A DNA stretch of 30,745 nt from Treponema sp. UBA937 (GCA_002293455.1 DBDH01000115.1:1-30745), one strand, 5' to 3'; positions 5,422 to 13,338 are shown, counted from the first letter of the stretch. A program made the numbers and translations. Notes: generated by a model from the sequence alone, not told the origin.

Positions 5422-6217
5422 ATACCACGGCGCAAAGTGGCGGCTTGCTCCGTGGATCATAAGTTATTTTCCGAAGCATAGAATCTACATCGAACCGTTT
5501 GGTGGAAGCGGCGCTGTTTTACTGCGGAAAGAAAAGTCGGAAGTGGAAGTATACAACGATTTAGACGGTGAAATTGTAAATCTGTTTAAAGTATGCAGGG
5601 AGCGCGGAGAAGAACTTGCACGATTGGTTTACCTTACGCCGTATTCAAGGAGCGAGTTTGAAAAATCGTTTGAATTATCAGACGAACCGGTGGAGCAGGC
5701 CCGGCGTACCATTGTCCGATCTTTTCAGGGATTTGGGAGCGGATATGTTACGGCCGGGCCGGGAAGTAAATCTGTTAGTGATAATGGTTTCCGTATTGGT
5801 TGGCGAGTAAAAGGTAACAATCCGCATTCTCATTTCTGTAAACTCCCGGGTGTTATTATCGATGTTGTAAACCGGCTTCGTGGTGTCGTGATAGAAAACA
5901 CATCTTATGAAAATGTTATCAAAAAGAACGATACAAAAGATACGCTTATTTATGCTGATCCTCCTTATGTATCAACAGAAAGAGACCGCGGCAACGATTA
6001 CCGGTATGAGTTCAGTGAAGATGATCATATAAAGTTAGCAGAATTATTACATGAAACGGATGGTTCTGTTATTGTCTCCGGGTACCGGTCCGCACTTTAC
6101 GATGAATTATACAAGGGATGGTTATCATTCGATTGCACATCTCAAACTGCTCTTAATACAAAGAGGATAGAGACTATTTGGATAAAAGGATTTACCCCAG
6201 GAGGATATTTATTTTGA
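5396..6217 (+). CDS. D12-class N6-adenine DNA methyltransferase
   Basis: The 273-residue protein, starting MKVSHPLLRYHGAKWRLAPW, is a Dam/D12-type enzyme. The N-terminal RYHGAKW block, the SAM-binding motif YIEPFGGSGAVLL (about residues 32-44) and the catalytic YADPPYVS (motif IV, DPPY, about residue 188) are all present in the D12 order. It methylates adenine N6 in DNA. Length is normal for the family (260-290). Start ATG 5396 is chosen because the family begins here and GGAG precedes it; it overlaps the zinc-ribbon gene. Its stop overlaps the TTG start of the next gene (TTGA). Confidence 0.88.
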   Translation: MKVSHPLLRYHGAKWRLAPWIISYFPKHRIYIEPFGGSGAVLLRKEKSEVEVYNDLDGEIVNLFKVCRERGEELARLVYLTPYSRSEFEKSFELSDEPVEQARRTIVRSFQGFGSGYVTAGPGSKSVSDNGFRIGWRVKGNNPHSHFCKLPGVIIDVVNRLRGVVIENTSYENVIKKNDTKDTLIYADPPYVSTERDRGNDYRYEFSEDDHIKLAELLHETDGSVIVSGYRSALYDELYKGWLSFDCTSQTALNTKRIETIWIKGFTPGGYLF

Positions 6218-6936
6218 AAGAGAAACCAATAATCTTTTCCACGCCGATGGTACAGGCGATTCTGGAAGGCAAAAAGACGATGACACGGCGGGTTATTAAG
6301 CCGCAACCAATCGCACAAATAGTTCCAGATGACAAGCCGAGAAAAGATGAACCAATGGCATTTTGGGTAGATAATAAGAACTGGAAAAAACCATATGTCG
6401 AAGCGGGTGATATTCTATGGGTTCGTGAAGCGTTCCGAGTTGGCGCATGGAGAAATAATGGGTTCCGATTAGCGTTTGATTATAAGGCTAGTCCAGAGAT
6501 AAAAAAAACGCCATGGGTTTATTTTGCCGAGGAAACATATCAAAAATATGAAAGTGATATTTTTAAATATCTTTTAAATAATAATTTGCCTAATATATGG
6601 GCCCCTGGAGAATCTCCTTTACCGTGGCAACCATCAATCCACATGCCAAGAGAAGCGGCGAGGATTTTTCTAAAAGTAACCAATGTCAGAGTTGAGCAAG
6701 TGCAAGATATTACAGAGGAAGATGCTAAAGCCGAGGGTAGTTACTTAGACCGCTGTGAATGTTTGCCAAGAAAAAACGACAAAACACCGATAGAAAAATT
6801 ATTCCGTCAAACATGGTGTCATATACACGGCGAAGAATTTAAGTATCTATGGGATTCTCTCAATGCAAAGCGCGGTTTCCCTTGGGAAGATAATCCTTGG
6901 GTATGGGCGATTGAGTTTAGGAGGATAAAGGAATGA
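6214..6936 (+). CDS. ASCH/PUA-like phage protein
   Basis: A TTG start at 6214, after AGGAGGA, gives 240 residues. The N-terminus FSTPMVQAILEGKKTMTRRV followed by IKPQP is the typical opening of phage proteins with an ASCH (PUA-like) fold, with WVREAFR, a lysine-rich ITEEDAKAEG block and a C-terminal FKYLWDSLNAKRG, as in that family. ASCH domains bind RNA or modified bases; the phage version has no proven activity. TTGA overlap with the methyltransferase stop and ATGA overlap with the next start show one operon. Its place next to two methyltransferases and a radical-SAM-type gene suggests a link to base modification (inference). Confidence 0.7.
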   Translation: MKEKPIIFSTPMVQAILEGKKTMTRRVIKPQPIAQIVPDDKPRKDEPMAFWVDNKNWKKPYVEAGDILWVREAFRVGAWRNNGFRLAFDYKASPEIKKTPWVYFAEETYQKYESDIFKYLLNNNLPNIWAPGESPLPWQPSIHMPREAARIFLKVTNVRVEQVQDITEEDAKAEGSYLDRCECLPRKNDKTPIEKLFRQTWCHIHGEEFKYLWDSLNAKRGFPWEDNPWVWAIEFRRIKE

Positions 6937-7178
6937 AACATGAATTGAGCAAAGAAACTATTGCGTTTCAACTCGAGGTTGAAACGGATGAATGTTTAAA
7001 ATGGCTTGTCAACAAGGATGAAAATATTTTAGGTGCTGCTCTTTATACAATAAAGAGTAAAGAAGGCGAAGAAGAAGGATTGTCTTTAACGATATTCATT
7101 GATAATGCAGCTACAGAAATATGTTTTACACTTTCTGATCTCAAAAAAATGATCAAGTGCGTCAAAAAAGGAGTGTAA
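6933..7178 (+). CDS. Hypothetical 81-residue protein
   Basis: The ATG overlaps the ASCH-like gene's stop. The product (starting MKHELSKETIAFQLEVETDE) seems to be a small alpha/beta protein ending in a basic helix (LKKMIKCVKKGV). Acidic in the middle (KEGEEEG). No family recognised; coupling to the modification operon is the only clue. Confidence 0.6.
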   Translation: MKHELSKETIAFQLEVETDECLKWLVNKDENILGAALYTIKSKEGEEEGLSLTIFIDNAATEICFTLSDLKKMIKCVKKGV

Positions 7179-7181
7179 ATA

Positions 7182-7262
7182 ATGAAAAGAGAAATCAATA
7201 AAGATTGGTACGGTTCTGTAGGAAGAATGGGAAGAAATGTACATGAATATTTTGTCGCGTAA
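7182..7262 (+). CDS. Possible 26-residue micro-ORF
   Basis: ATG 7182 follows AAAAGGAG with normal spacing and lies four nt after the previous stop. It encodes MKREINKDWYGSVGRMGRNV and six more residues to TAA 7260-7262. The end overlaps a 12-nt direct repeat (GAATATTTTGTC, two copies about 25 nt apart). It may be a real micro-protein or the remnant of a longer gene cut by that duplication. Confidence 0.35.
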   Translation: MKREINKDWYGSVGRMGRNVHEYFVA

Positions 7263-7281
7263 AACGTGAATATTTTGTCAA
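7246..7281 (+). repeat. 12-nt direct repeat GAATATTTTGTC
   Basis: GAATATTTTGTC occurs twice with a 25-nt period between the micro-ORF end and the gene at 7324. It could be a small tandem duplication or paired protein-binding sites; I see no promoter elements tied to it. Confidence 0.35.
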
Positions 7282-7323
7282 GAAGATTAAAAATAAATGT
7301 GTGGAACATAATGAGGAGGGAAT

Positions 7324-8220
7324 ATGCCTAATACACTTGAGCCGAGAGTATCATATACTACGTTTTATCATTCGTGGCATGAGACGATTAAGAAACTTCC
7401 AAAAGATCAAGGGTATGATTTGGTTCTGGCAATAAATGAGTATTGCTTTTATGGGATAGAACCGGAACTGCAATTTCCGCTTGATGTAATATTTATGAGT
7501 ATTAAACCTGCCATTGATTCGTCTGTTAATAAAAAAATCAATGGTAAAAAAGGAGGTGATCAAGGGGGAGGAGGCGCGCCGAATGGGAATAGTAATGCAT
7601 CGGGAAAAATCGATAGTTCACCGAAGGTAGAGCCGAAGCAAGACAATAGCAAACCGGAGGAAAACAATAGCAACGAGGGAGCAAAGCCGAAGCAAAACAA
7701 TAGCAAGCTGGATGAAAACAATAGCAAAACAATACCTATGAATATGAGTACGAATATGGATACGAGTATGAGTACGCATACGCATATGGGCGCGTGCGCG
7801 TGTGAAAAAAATTCTTCTGGACACACAGGGCAAGACCCGCCTATGCAAAAACATCGGTATCCGAAAATCGACTGGCAGATGTTGTACGAGGAAATTATCG
7901 CGGCGGGATTCCCTGACCCGGGAGGAGCGTTCCGGCTCAATGTGCGGGGGAAAGATTTGCTTGAAGCGGTGAACGGCTTAACGTTTGACGAGATTATCGC
8001 AGCTATTCGAAATTATGGCGAGATGAAAAAATTACCCGGCACATGGTGGAACACGAATCCTGATTTTGTCTCATGGGCTCGGAATAATATTACTCGTTTT
8101 CTTCCGCAGAACTTTAATCTTGCGGAATACTCCGGGGATACAGGCAAAGAAGAAGTGCAGGCACAGGAAGAACATCGCGAGATGATGCGTAAACGCTATC
8201 TTGAGGAGGGAACAGGATGA
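7324..8220 (+). CDS. Replication-initiation-like protein (DUF6291-type N-terminus)
   Basis: ATG 7324 follows GAGGAGGG. Residues 1-75 (SYTTFYHSWHETIKKLPKDQ, then LVLAINEYCFYGIEPEL, SVNKKINGKKGG) match the DUF6291 domain found at the N-terminus of phage replication proteins. Residues 76-170 are a low-complexity linker rich in Asn, Ser, Lys, Met and Thr. Residues 175-298 form a second domain (WQMLYEEIIAAGFPD ... GTWWNTNPDFVSWARNN), which looks like the DNA-binding half of such proteins. Phage proteins of this build open the origin and recruit the host helicase. No phage polymerase or helicase is present, so host replication is presumably used. The linker DNA contains iteron-like repeats. Confidence 0.6.
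   Translation: MPNTLEPRVSYTTFYHSWHETIKKLPKDQGYDLVLAINEYCFYGIEPELQFPLDVIFMSIKPAIDSSVNKKINGKKGGDQGGGGAPNGNSNASGKIDSSPKVEPKQDNSKPEENNSNEGAKPKQNNSKLDENNSKTIPMNMSTNMDTSMSTHTHMGACACEKNSSGHTGQDPPMQKHRYPKIDWQMLYEEIIAAGFPDPGGAFRLNVRGKDLLEAVNGLTFDEIIAAIRNYGEMKKLPGTWWNTNPDFVSWARNNITRFLPQNFNLAEYSGDTGKEEVQAQEEHREMMRKRYLEEGTG
7643..7727 (+). repeat. Four ACAATAGCAA direct repeats in the replication gene
   Basis: ACAATAGCAA occurs at 7643, 7664, 7697 and 7718, with spacings 21, 33 and 21 nt, each translated as part of an NNS block. In lambdoid and related phages the origin lies inside the initiator gene as iterons, so these are candidate initiator-binding sites. The alternative is that they only reflect the repeated protein linker. 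Confidence 0.4.
7738..7789 (+). repeat. Low-complexity ATG/ACG triplet tract
   Basis: About 50 nt of alternating ATG-, ACG-, AGT- and CAT-type triplets encode Met-Ser-Thr-His residues in the linker of the replication protein. It lies just after the iteron-like repeats and looks like replication slippage. Confidence 0.4.
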
Positions 8221-8888
8221 GCAGTAAAGCGGTTGATGATGCGTGTATTTTCGACATGATCGAATATTACAAAAACGCAAAAGGCGGTATCCCTCAAACA
8301 GTGCAAGATAAAGCGTATTCTGTCTTGATGAGTGTATCTCTCGATGTGAGGAAAAAAGCAATTGACTGGATGTATGAGCATTGCAAGCGTAACTTTGGTT
8401 TTGACATGTCTGATTTGTATCAAGCTGTCAACGAAGCGAAAGGTTATACAACGTCATATATTCCTGCAGAAGATTGGAAATGCGAAGCGTGCGGATTGGA
8501 GTTTAAATATGTTCAAGGCACTGATGAGGACGACATGATCGATAAAGGTTTGTTTGATCGCTGCCCGCGTTGTATGTTTGATGTGCAAATAACAAAGTCC
8601 GCCCAGCATTCTATCAATCAAACAGAATCGGCTAAAAAACGTTATCATGAATGTATCGTTGATCATTTGAAAAGATGGGAAACTCAACGGGATGGGAAAT
8701 GGTGGTTTAATAAACAATCATGGATTGAACAGAGAGAGGCACTAAAAAAAAGAGAAACGGATAAGAAGGGTAAAGATTTAGTTCGCATATTAGATCAAAG
8801 CCAAGAGATTAAAGCGATTGTTGATCGTATTTTGAAAAAGAACTATGAGCGGAATCTTGTTCCGGAACAAAAGGCAAGCGGAGATTAA
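8217..8888 (+). CDS. Hypothetical protein with central zinc ribbon
   Basis: The 223-residue product overlaps the replication gene by ATGA. Residues 1-80 are helical; a zinc ribbon is visible as Cys89, Cys92 (CEAC) and Cys116, Cys119 (CPRC); residues 130-223 are basic and helical (WETQRDGKWWFNKQSWIEQR ...). The place directly after the initiator suggests a replication or DNA-binding accessory, like helicase loaders or primase-associated proteins, but no Walker motif is present, so it is not a DnaC-type loader. Unknown family. Confidence 0.6.
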   Translation: MSSKAVDDACIFDMIEYYKNAKGGIPQTVQDKAYSVLMSVSLDVRKKAIDWMYEHCKRNFGFDMSDLYQAVNEAKGYTTSYIPAEDWKCEACGLEFKYVQGTDEDDMIDKGLFDRCPRCMFDVQITKSAQHSINQTESAKKRYHECIVDHLKRWETQRDGKWWFNKQSWIEQREALKKRETDKKGKDLVRILDQSQEIKAIVDRILKKNYERNLVPEQKASGD

Positions 8889-8891
8889 AAA

Positions 8892-9233
8892 ATGAATAAT
8901 GATATTGAACGCAACATAGCTGTCAGTATTATTAAAAATATTTTCGGTTTGTATAATTTATTTAATAATGACGCGGTGATTGATGATATTGTAAACATGT
9001 TAATTGAATATCGTGCCGTTGCCGCGGAAAGAAAAGCTCGTGAAAAAAATCCGATTGTTGACTATGATGCTTTGTATGCAATCTTGCAGAGGCAGCCAAT
9101 TACTTATAATATTATAAAGGATATGACAGGGTTAAAAGCAAATGAGATTCAGCATGTAATTGATACACTGTCCTATCAATATCCTTTATATGATCCAGCG
9201 AGGGGAATATATGAATTGCTTAGAAAAAAGTGA
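8892..9233 (+). CDS. Hypothetical HTH-like protein upstream of terminase
   Basis: 113 residues from ATG 8892 (CGGAG in front). The second half (DYDALYAILQRQPITYNIIK, then GLKANEIQHVIDTLSYQYPL) has the look of a winged helix: a repeat of helix, turn, helix, then a short hairpin. A DNA-binding regulator or terminase accessory is possible. The last 23 nt overlap the start of the small terminase gene. Confidence 0.55.
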   Translation: MNNDIERNIAVSIIKNIFGLYNLFNNDAVIDDIVNMLIEYRAVAAERKAREKNPIVDYDALYAILQRQPITYNIIKDMTGLKANEIQHVIDTLSYQYPLYDPARGIYELLRKK

Positions 9234-9834
9234 TTTAGATAATGGATTTGAACTTACGAGTTGGGATTCTGAATTGAAAGGCCGGCGCCGGCTTTTCGTT
9301 TTGTATTATTGTACTGATGAATACTGTTTTTTGAATGGCACTAGGGCTTACAAGAAAGCTTTTTCAAAAATGAAAGACGGTGAGTTGATTGAACCTTCTG
9401 ATCTAAGCGCGGCACAGACTGCTTCGCGTCTTCTGCAGGACTCAATAGTCAGACGAGCTATTAACAAGCTCAATCGTAAGTCTCAAGATGATGATGACGA
9501 AGAATCCGCTCGGAGACTGCTTGACCAATATAAGACGATGGTATTTTTTGATATCTCAAAAATCATTGATGTTAATGGACGGCTAAAGGTTGATGATTTA
9601 GAAAAGCTTGGAAAATATTCAAACTGTGTTCAAGGAATAACTGTTACTCCAGGAAAGCATGGTAATAAGGTTGAAGTAAAACTCGTTGATCGGCAAAGAG
9701 CTATGGAAAGTTTCGCAAAGTATTTGAATCTTATTCGGCCCGAGAGTACGAATAATGTTACTATTCCGGTTGTCGTTTTACCAGGTAAGACACCGATTCA
9801 ACAAGAAGAGGATTGCTTTAATTTCTCTTCTTGA
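9211..9834 (+). CDS. Terminase small subunit
   Basis: I start at ATG 9211, after GAGGGGA, giving 207 residues; a longer in-frame start at 9160 lies deep in the previous gene. The N-terminal half (FVLYYCTDEYCFLNGTRAYK, KAF, SAAQTASRLLQD, VRRAINKL) matches terminase_2 proteins (FxxxYxxxxNAxxAYxxAG, then a second helix pair). It recognises the phage DNA and brings it to the large subunit. The C-terminal part (DISKIIDVNGRLKVDDLEKL, VKLVDRQRAMESFAKYLNL) is also typical. It is directly followed by the large subunit. A 22-nt palindrome lies in its first 90 bases. Confidence 0.78.
   Translation: MNCLEKSDLDNGFELTSWDSELKGRRRLFVLYYCTDEYCFLNGTRAYKKAFSKMKDGELIEPSDLSAAQTASRLLQDSIVRRAINKLNRKSQDDDDEESARRLLDQYKTMVFFDISKIIDVNGRLKVDDLEKLGKYSNCVQGITVTPGKHGNKVEVKLVDRQRAMESFAKYLNLIRPESTNNVTIPVVVLPGKTPIQQEEDCFNFSS
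9276..9297. repeat. 22-nt palindrome inside the small terminase gene
   Basis: GAAAG, then GCCGGC twice, then TTTTC form an 11-bp inverted repeat with a single G-T wobble and no loop. It is far more GC-rich than its surroundings. Packaging start sites of headful phages often lie in the small-terminase gene, so it is a candidate recognition site; a dimeric regulator site or a cruciform are alternatives. Confidence 0.4.
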
Positions 9835-9863
9835 TCAATTCGCACAAAGAATAAAAATCGAAA

Positions 9864-9897
9864 ATCAATCAACAAAAATCAAGGTTGATTATATAAC
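9864..9897 (+). promoter_or_regulatory. Late promoter-like element, copy A (before large terminase)
   Basis: ATTATATAAC at 9888-9897 is identical to the core at 11336-11345 and 30094-30103. It follows an A-rich stretch and an inverted repeat, AATCAAC (9866-9872) with GTTGATT (9884-9890), absent from the other copies. It lies in one of the few real gaps in the genome and ends 11 nt before the large-terminase ATG. Confidence 0.45.
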
Positions 9898-9908
9898 ATG
9901 ACTCTTAG

Positions 9909-11312
9909 ATGTATGACATAATAATGCGTATGGGTAGACGTGTTATTTGGGAGCCTCAGCCTAAGCAGGCGTTTGCGTTGAGTTGTGATGCTGATGAGAT
10001 GCTTTACGGCGGAGCGGCAGGTGGTGGAAAAAGTGATTTTTTGCTCATGGATTTTTACGCCGGCGTAAATTTGTACCGCGAAAACTGGAAGGGAATTATT
10101 TTTCGGCAGAGCGTACCTCAGCTTGGCGAATTGATTATACGGGCAAAACAACTTTATCCGGCCCTTGGCGCGACGTGGATGAAAACCGAAAAGACATTTT
10201 ATTTCCCCAACGGCGCAACTTTAAAGATGCGCTACCTTGAGAGTGATGATGATGTCGAGGAGTATCAAGGTCACCAATACACGTGGATAGGTTTTGATGA
10301 GTTAGGTAACTACCCTACCGATTATTGTTACACGTATATGTTCAGCCGTTTACGGTCTGCTGCCGGCGTAAAGTGTTATGTCCGTGCATCAGCAAATCCG
10401 GGCGGGAGCGGGCACAATTGGCTTAAGCGCAGATTCATTGATGGCTATTTGCCGGATAAAATTTACTGGCACAAAATTGAGGGAATGCAAAAACCTAAAT
10501 CGCGGATATTTATACCGGCAAAATTGGAGGATAATCAGATACTTATGCAAAACGATCCGGGATATGAGGATAATATGGCGTATCTTCCGCCTCATCTTTT
10601 TAAGGCGCTGCGTCATGGCAGTTGGGATGTGATTGCCGGTCAGGTGTTTGATAAGTGGGATGCTAATGTGCATGTGATAAAACCGTGTCCGCTGCCTCCC
10701 GGGCAGTGGAAGAAATTCTATTCGTTCGACTGGGGTTATTCTCGTCCTTTTAGCTTAGGGAAATGGGCGGTGAATTCTTTCGGACGAATGATACGATACG
10801 GTGAATGGTATGGATGTCAGAAAGATAAAGACAATGCCGGTATCAAGATGGCGGCCTCTGATGTTGCCGCGAAAGCGTGGGAGATGGCACTTGCGGAAGG
10901 CGTTACAGAAATTGTTATTGATCCTGCGATGTGGGCGAAGAATAACGAAGGACCGTCAATTGCGGAAGAATTTGAGAAGGTTGGCTTTACGGTAATCAGT
11001 GCGAACAATGATCGTATCAATGGATTAGCGATGATGCATCAGCGGATGATAACCAAGGCCGAAGATGGGCAGCCGATGATTTTAATATTTGATATTTGCG
11101 TTGATTTTATCCGTACCGTACCGCTTCTTCTTCCTGATAAAAACAAACCAGAGGATGTTGATTCAAAGATGGAAGATCATATTTACGATGAGGCCCGATA
11201 TGCAGTCATGAGTGATTTTGCGAAGAATCCGACAAACGCTCTCCGTAAGCAAAATGGCGATTGGTCTTTTAAAACAAAATCGGTCGGCGCTGGTTGGGAT
11301 ACTCTGGCGTAA
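9909..11312 (+). CDS. Terminase large subunit (ATPase/nuclease)
   Basis: The 467-residue protein contains an adenine-binding Q20, Walker A GGAAGGGKS (34-42), Walker B IGFDEL with D130 and E131, and an RNase-H-type nuclease domain with acidic residues in FDWGYS (D274), IDPAMW (D338) and YDEARYAV (D427). It drives DNA into the procapsid and cuts concatemers. Length is usual. Start is unsure: ATGs at 9909, 9924 and 9930 are in frame and none has a Shine-Dalgarno. If the TATATAAC element is the -10, the RNA would start almost at the ATG, giving a leaderless or near-leaderless message. Confidence 0.93.
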   Translation: MYDIIMRMGRRVIWEPQPKQAFALSCDADEMLYGGAAGGGKSDFLLMDFYAGVNLYRENWKGIIFRQSVPQLGELIIRAKQLYPALGATWMKTEKTFYFPNGATLKMRYLESDDDVEEYQGHQYTWIGFDELGNYPTDYCYTYMFSRLRSAAGVKCYVRASANPGGSGHNWLKRRFIDGYLPDKIYWHKIEGMQKPKSRIFIPAKLEDNQILMQNDPGYEDNMAYLPPHLFKALRHGSWDVIAGQVFDKWDANVHVIKPCPLPPGQWKKFYSFDWGYSRPFSLGKWAVNSFGRMIRYGEWYGCQKDKDNAGIKMAASDVAAKAWEMALAEGVTEIVIDPAMWAKNNEGPSIAEEFEKVGFTVISANNDRINGLAMMHQRMITKAEDGQPMILIFDICVDFIRTVPLLLPDKNKPEDVDSKMEDHIYDEARYAVMSDFAKNPTNALRKQNGDWSFKTKSVGAGWDTLA

Positions 11313-11320
11313 AAATATTT

Positions 11321-11345
11321 AAAAAACTTTCACCAATTATATAAC
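11321..11345 (+). promoter_or_regulatory. Late promoter-like element, copy B (before portal)
   Basis: AAAAAACTTT, four variable bases, then AATTATATAAC. Copy C (30079-30103) is identical at 22 of 25 positions with the same spacing, and copy A shares the last 10 bases. Each copy sits in an intergenic gap at the start of a gene block. A phage late promoter, recognised by host polymerase with a phage factor, is the simplest reading. Confidence 0.5.
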
Positions 11346-11359
11346 AAGATCGAATTCAT

Positions 11360-11380
11360 CATGATACGATTTTTATCATG
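11360..11380 (+). promoter_or_regulatory. Hairpin that includes the portal start codon
   Basis: CATGATA (11360-11366) pairs perfectly with TATCATG (11374-11380) around CGATTTT; the last three bases are the portal ATG. No Shine-Dalgarno precedes it. This could be translational control or a repressor site just after promoter copy B. Confidence 0.45.
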
Positions 11381-13048
11381 GCAGAAGAAAATGAACTCGT
11401 TGAGGATACTAGACAAACTCTTGAGTATCTCAAAACGGAACGACAGAAACATGAACCGCTTTGGGAGGAAGTGCAAAAGTTTGTATCTCCGTCTATGTTG
11501 AGCTTTGGGAATCTTACAGATAAAATCCCGCAGCTCACGAAGCGTTTCAGCGGTGACGCTACCGATTATCTCAAAACGATGGTATCCGGCATTGTTGGAT
11601 ATTCTGCCAGTCCTAATATTGTGTGGCTCAAGCTTTCTCTAGAGGATTCGTCTCAGCTTGATATTTACGGCGTTAAAGATTGGTTGGAAAAGTGCGAGAG
11701 GGTCTTATACACAGAGTTTGCGCGGTCAAATATCTATTCACAAATTCCCAAGCTGATTGAGTACGGCGGTTTGTACGGACATGGTGCTTTGCTTATTGAT
11801 GAGGATTTACGGCAAGGCCGTATCCGGTTTATCACGCTGCCGGAACGGGAAATCTATTTGAACTTTAATGAGTATGATGAGATTGATGTTGTATACCGCG
11901 AATTCACGATGACCATTGCGAACGCGATAAAGTTTTTCGGTGAAGACAACATGGATGAACAAGTTATACTCGACTACAAGGATAAGAGCAAGCGTAATAA
12001 CGAAATTACGATTATCCATGCTGTCTATCCACGGGAAGAATACGATGAGAATAGTCCGGGTGCGGCGAATATGCCCTTTGCGTCTGTGTATGTTGATCAC
12101 ACACACAAACATTTAATCAAGGAAAGCGGATACTGTGAATTTCCCTATGCGATAATCCATTGGGAAAAAATAGTCGGAACAGCTTACTCTGAATCGCCGT
12201 CATCTCATGCGCTTAATGATATACGTATGGGCGCGAAGATGGATGAAACACTTTTACAGGTTGCTCAGCTTTCGGCTCTGCCGCCGATGAATGTACATAA
12301 CAGTATGCGGGGGTCGGAAAATGTTGTACCCAACGGATACAACTACTTTGATAAGCCGGAACAGATTATGCAGCCGATCAACACCGGATCAAATTATCCT
12401 ATCACGATTGATATAACCAATAAACAAGAACAAAAAATAAAGCGGTGGTTCCACGTAGATTTTTTCCTCATGCTGCAAGCACAGGGAAATATCAAAGACA
12501 TGACTGCAACTGCTGTTACCGCTTTGCAGGGAGAAAAGGCAGCGGTGTTATCAACGCTTATTACGAATCTTAACAACACGTTACAGCAAATAATACAGCG
12601 GAGTTTTGGACTGCTTTATCGGCAGGGCAAGATTCCGCAGCCGCCGGATGCGCTTATGGCAATGGGCGGAAATCTTAAAGTTGATTTTGTGGGTCCGCTT
12701 GCACAGGCGCAAAAGAAATATCTTGAGGCCGGCGGAATTATGCAAGGATTAAATCTTATATCTGGTCTTGCTCAACTTGCACCTCAAACGTTGGATGTTG
12801 TTGATTTTGATAAACTTGCGAAAATCGGGCTTGAAGGAACGGGAGTTCCGCAGTCGGTGATTCGCGAAGATGAGGATACGGCAAAGATCAGGCAGATGCG
12901 GGCAGAACAGCAGGCACAGGCACAACAGCAGGCGCTTGTGCTTGAACAACAGAAAAACTTGCTGGGAAATATGGACAAACTTAATCAAAAGGTTGAACAA
13001 GGTTCTCCGCTTGAAGGCCTTGGGCAAATGGCAGGAGGCGGGATGTGA
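11378..13048 (+). CDS. Portal (podovirus head-to-tail connector)
   Basis: The 556-residue protein fits the head-tail connector family of T7- and BPP-1-like phages. It shows the usual blocks: the N-terminal FVSPSM with an RFSGDATDYLKTMVSGIVG-like stretch, SALNDIRMGAKMDETLLQ-like sequence in the middle, FLMLQAQ...MTATAV and a Gln/Ala-rich C-terminus (about 500-520: QAQAQQQALVLEQQ), likely coiled coil. It forms the 12-fold ring at the capsid vertex through which DNA passes. There is no Shine-Dalgarno and the ATG is in a hairpin, so expression may depend on the unusual leader. Stop overlaps the next start. Confidence 0.9.
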   Translation: MAEENELVEDTRQTLEYLKTERQKHEPLWEEVQKFVSPSMLSFGNLTDKIPQLTKRFSGDATDYLKTMVSGIVGYSASPNIVWLKLSLEDSSQLDIYGVKDWLEKCERVLYTEFARSNIYSQIPKLIEYGGLYGHGALLIDEDLRQGRIRFITLPEREIYLNFNEYDEIDVVYREFTMTIANAIKFFGEDNMDEQVILDYKDKSKRNNEITIIHAVYPREEYDENSPGAANMPFASVYVDHTHKHLIKESGYCEFPYAIIHWEKIVGTAYSESPSSHALNDIRMGAKMDETLLQVAQLSALPPMNVHNSMRGSENVVPNGYNYFDKPEQIMQPINTGSNYPITIDITNKQEQKIKRWFHVDFFLMLQAQGNIKDMTATAVTALQGEKAAVLSTLITNLNNTLQQIIQRSFGLLYRQGKIPQPPDALMAMGGNLKVDFVGPLAQAQKKYLEAGGIMQGLNLISGLAQLAPQTLDVVDFDKLAKIGLEGTGVPQSVIREDEDTAKIRQMRAEQQAQAQQQALVLEQQKNLLGNMDKLNQKVEQGSPLEGLGQMAGGGM

Positions 13049-13338
13049 TGACGAGTAAATGTATTCTCCCGGGAGCTGAGACTTTACCGCCTCAAGAGCA
13101 GGCTAAGCGATTGCGTGAGATTTGCGTTGAGGTGTTCAGCTCTGATAAAGGCAAGATTGTGTTAAACATGCTGCTCACGGATTTACGGATGTTTGAAAAA
13201 TGTGAAAATGATCGCGATTCCGCGTTGAGCGAATACGCGAAATATTTTATACGGGAACGGTTGGGAGTAGATCGGACAATCCCTCTTACGGATTCGATTA
13301 TTGAAACCGCCGAAGCCTGTAATAGGAGTGCTGTATGA
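13048..13338 (+). CDS. Bbp19-like small head protein
   Basis: 96 residues from ATG 13048 (a GTG at 13045 is also possible) after AGGAGG. The block EVFSSDKGKIVLNMLLTDLR followed by the pattern YAKYFIRERLGV resembles the Bbp19-type proteins that lie between portal and scaffold in BPP-1-like phages. Role not known. It overlaps the scaffold gene by four bases. Confidence 0.5.
   Translation: MTSKCILPGAETLPPQEQAKRLREICVEVFSSDKGKIVLNMLLTDLRMFEKCENDRDSALSEYAKYFIRERLGVDRTIPLTDSIIETAEACNRSAV

Noticed and set aside
7560..7940. 126-residue minus-strand frame rich in Leu, Phe, Cys and Ser
   Set aside because: Reverse reading of the repetitive Asn/Ser/Lys linker of the replication gene; hydrophobic content is an artefact of that repeat.
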